In this document: one piece after another, positions 16,336 to 17,587 of the stretch
Layout of the letters: each line of letters starts with the position of its first letter
How positions within the stretch are numbered: the stretch's first letter is position 1
Origin: SAR202 cluster bacterium AD-804-J14_MRT_500m
GTDB taxonomy: Bacteria; Chloroflexota; Dehalococcoidia; UBA3495; GCA-2712585
NCBI GenBank assembly: GCA_009391275.1
Contig: VEXF01000031.1
Coordinates: forward strand, 1-17,587
Direction of reading: 5' to 3'
DNA: 17,587 nt
The notes under the pieces: generated by a model
Database searches by the model: none
Told to the model about the DNA's origin: nothing
What the model saw: the letters and a program-made list of their open reading frames with translations, nothing else
Program-made: the position numbers and the translations under genes

Positions 16336-16515
16336 GTGGGGACTTTTTCACCATATTAGCGACGGAATCATAACGGCCACTCAACGTTGGCAAAGTGAAA
16401 ATTATCACAGAAGAAATTTCAGTGTCAAGGGAAAACGGTCGACCATATCACAAATCTGCGTATTTGCTGAGGACAGGTTAGTATTCAACCGAGTTTACAG
16501 CCATTAACAGCTTTC
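16336..16515. other. Upstream region of the ACIII operon
   Basis: A 180-bp gap between the luciferase-like gene's stop and the first ACIII-operon gene. It holds the promoter described at 16401-16428 and an untranslated leader of about 60 bases. No hairpin terminator for the luciferase-like gene was seen. Confidence 0.6.
16401..16428 (-). promoter_or_regulatory. Strong sigma70-type promoter of the ACIII operon
   Basis: Minus strand: perfect -35 TTGACA (16423-16428), 16-bp spacer (16407-16422), -10 GATAAT (16401-16406; five of six matches) preceded by TG one base away (extended -10). The predicted transcription start is near 16394, leaving a leader of about 60 bases. This is the best promoter match in the window and points straight at the 98-aa gene and actA. 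Confidence 0.7.
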
Positions 16516-17442
16516 CTAATCATGAAATAACGGCAACACTTCGCGTCCGAACAACTGCAGTTGTTCGAAAGCCAGATTCGACGGACACATGGGGCGAACA
16601 ACAAATTTGGTAGCTCCGGCGTTTGAATATTTCGTAATCATGTCAGCAACATGTTGCGGCGTCCCGAGTCCGCAATAATCGTTCATAGAAACTTCCGGTC
16701 TTTGTCGGATCAAATATGGAGATGCTACTGTCGATGCCTTTTCTGTAGTAGGGGCGATGCAAAAACCTAGCATGGATCCTATGTGATCTTCGTCTACAAC
16801 TCTGTCGTGTTCCGAGGCCGTCTCAAATATGACTTTTATTCCCCGTTCGATTTCCTCTGGGGTTGCTTGAGACACTAACCAACCATCACCGACTCTCCCA
16901 GTTCTTCTCTGAGCAGCTTTGCTTCTGCCGCCTATCCAGATTGGAGGTCCGGGCTTTTGGATTGGTTTTGGTAGAATCGACACATCGCGAAAACTGTAGA
17001 ACGCTCCTTCATGTGTAACGGTATCCTCCGCCCACAACCGGCGAATAATTTCTATCGACTCGTCAGAGCGTCTACCTCTACCATCTTTGGTTATCCCACT
17101 AGCTTCATAGTCTGCGGGGTCTTCTTGTCCTATTCCAATCGCCGGGAGGAGTCGCCCATTGGACAGGTAATCTAGGGTTGCCAATTCTTTCGCTAGCAAT
17201 ACAGGGTTGCGCATAGGCAAAGCTAAAACGCTCGTTCCGAATTTCAACGAGTCCGAATAACCAGCTACCAGAGACATGGCGACTATGGGTTCAAGAGGAA
17301 ACCGGTCACCTATGATGCGGTCGCTCAACCAAATCGAATCGAAGCCGACATCGTCGGCCATTTCGACCAGGTCCCTTAGAAGCGGCTGCCCTGCAGGCCC
17401 GATGGGAATTTGGCCCGGAGCAAAACCTATCCGGATCTTCAT
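16516..17442 (-). CDS. Luciferase-like (LLM class) F420/FMN-dependent oxidoreductase
   Basis: A 308-residue TIM-barrel protein of the bacterial luciferase/F420-dependent reductase superfamily; such enzymes use reduced F420 or FMN to reduce or oxygenate organic substrates. Seen: N-terminal beta strand KIRIGFAP, GFDSIWLSDRI, the signature VLALPMRNPVLLAKELATLD followed by LSNGRLLPAIGIGQ, then RSDESIEIIRRLW, and PGPPIWIGGRSKAAQRR (phosphate-binding region). I chose the ATG at 17442, which begins the conserved strand and has AAGAGG about 10 bases upstream. The frame runs open to 17523, but those 27 extra codons come largely from the duplicated 127-bp end and are not natural. The substrate is unknown; F420 versus FMN cannot be told here. 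Confidence 0.85.
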   Translation of the reverse strand: MKIRIGFAPGQIPIGPAGQPLLRDLVEMADDVGFDSIWLSDRIIGDRFPLEPIVAMSLVAGYSDSLKFGTSVLALPMRNPVLLAKELATLDYLSNGRLLPAIGIGQEDPADYEASGITKDGRGRRSDESIEIIRRLWAEDTVTHEGAFYSFRDVSILPKPIQKPGPPIWIGGRSKAAQRRTGRVGDGWLVSQATPEEIERGIKVIFETASEHDRVVDEDHIGSMLGFCIAPTTEKASTVASPYLIRQRPEVSMNDYCGLGTPQHVADMITKYSNAGATKFVVRPMCPSNLAFEQLQLFGREVLPLFHD

Positions 17443-17460
17443 AAGTGCAGACCTCTTGTT

Positions 17461-17587
17461 AACCAGTGGTTGTGTTGTCCCACCATCCGCCCTTTTCAAG
17501 AACCTGGTTCCAAAATGAATCAAAACTTACGTCTTGTACTGAACCTCGTTGTAACCCATGTAACTCCCTAACTTGATCTTTCAATAC
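17461..17587 (+). repeat. 127-bp exact direct repeat at the contig end (copy of actB1 interior)
   Basis: Identical to 13662-13788 on the same strand, and it ends exactly at the last base of the window. The copy is a fragment of actB1 placed upstream of the luciferase-like gene, where it encodes nothing sensible. Its length of exactly 127 suits an assembler k-mer overlap; a tandem or circular junction with a unit of 3,799 bp (13662-17460) would look the same. Confidence 0.95.

Noticed and set aside
17443..17523. 27-codon N-terminal extension of the luciferase-like gene
   Set aside because: Most of it lies in the duplicated 127-bp end. The ATG at 17442 has a good ribosome site and begins at the conserved first strand.

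Overview
The window is a bacterial contig that reads mostly leftward (minus strand). Its core is an Alternative Complex III (ACIII) respiratory operon followed by a partial cytochrome c maturation cluster. The following features suggest a Chloroflexota-type organism, possibly of the marine SAR202 kind: an ACIII, a Ccm-type (System I) maturation set with a short CcmI-like protein, moderate-to-low GC, TTG/GTG starts, and a luciferase-like F420/FMN oxidoreductase. This assignment is inference from gene content; no rRNA or other marker gene is present.

Layout. 1-869 (minus): threonine synthase, cut by the window edge. 995-2329 and 2399-3328 (plus): a glutamate-1-semialdehyde-aminomutase-like class III aminotransferase and a thioredoxin-reductase-like flavoprotein. 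These converge on a minus-strand block, 3360-8018, concerned with cytochrome c maturation: a TlpA/CcmG-like thioredoxin, an unrecognised 366-aa exported membrane-anchored protein, a short CcmI-like protein, CcmF and CcmH. A 341-bp spacer (8019-8359) separates it from the ACIII operon at 8360-16335. In transcription order that operon is a 98-aa two-helix membrane protein, pentaheme cytochrome ActA, the molybdopterin-oxidoreductase-like ActB1, the iron-sulfur ActB2, two NrfD-like membrane subunits (ActF-like then ActC-like), ActD and the monoheme lipoprotein ActE. A strong sigma70-type promoter (TTGACA, 16 bp, GATAAT with extended TG) precedes it at 16401-16428. A luciferase-like monooxygenase gene (16516-17442) lies upstream.

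How it fits together: ACIII oxidises membrane quinol and passes electrons through iron-sulfur clusters and c-type hemes to a terminal acceptor. Its six CXXCH heme sites (five in ActA, one in ActE) need the thioether-forming machinery that CcmF, CcmH, CcmI and the thioredoxin-like protein belong to. CcmA-E and the terminal oxidase are not in this window.

The last 127 bases (17461-17587) exactly duplicate 13662-13788, inside actB1. A direct repeat of exactly 127 bp ending at the contig end points to a de Bruijn-graph k-mer overlap, or to a real tandem/circular junction. It should not be read as native sequence upstream of the luciferase-like gene. No tRNA, rRNA, CRISPR array, insertion sequence or convincing intrinsic terminator was seen.
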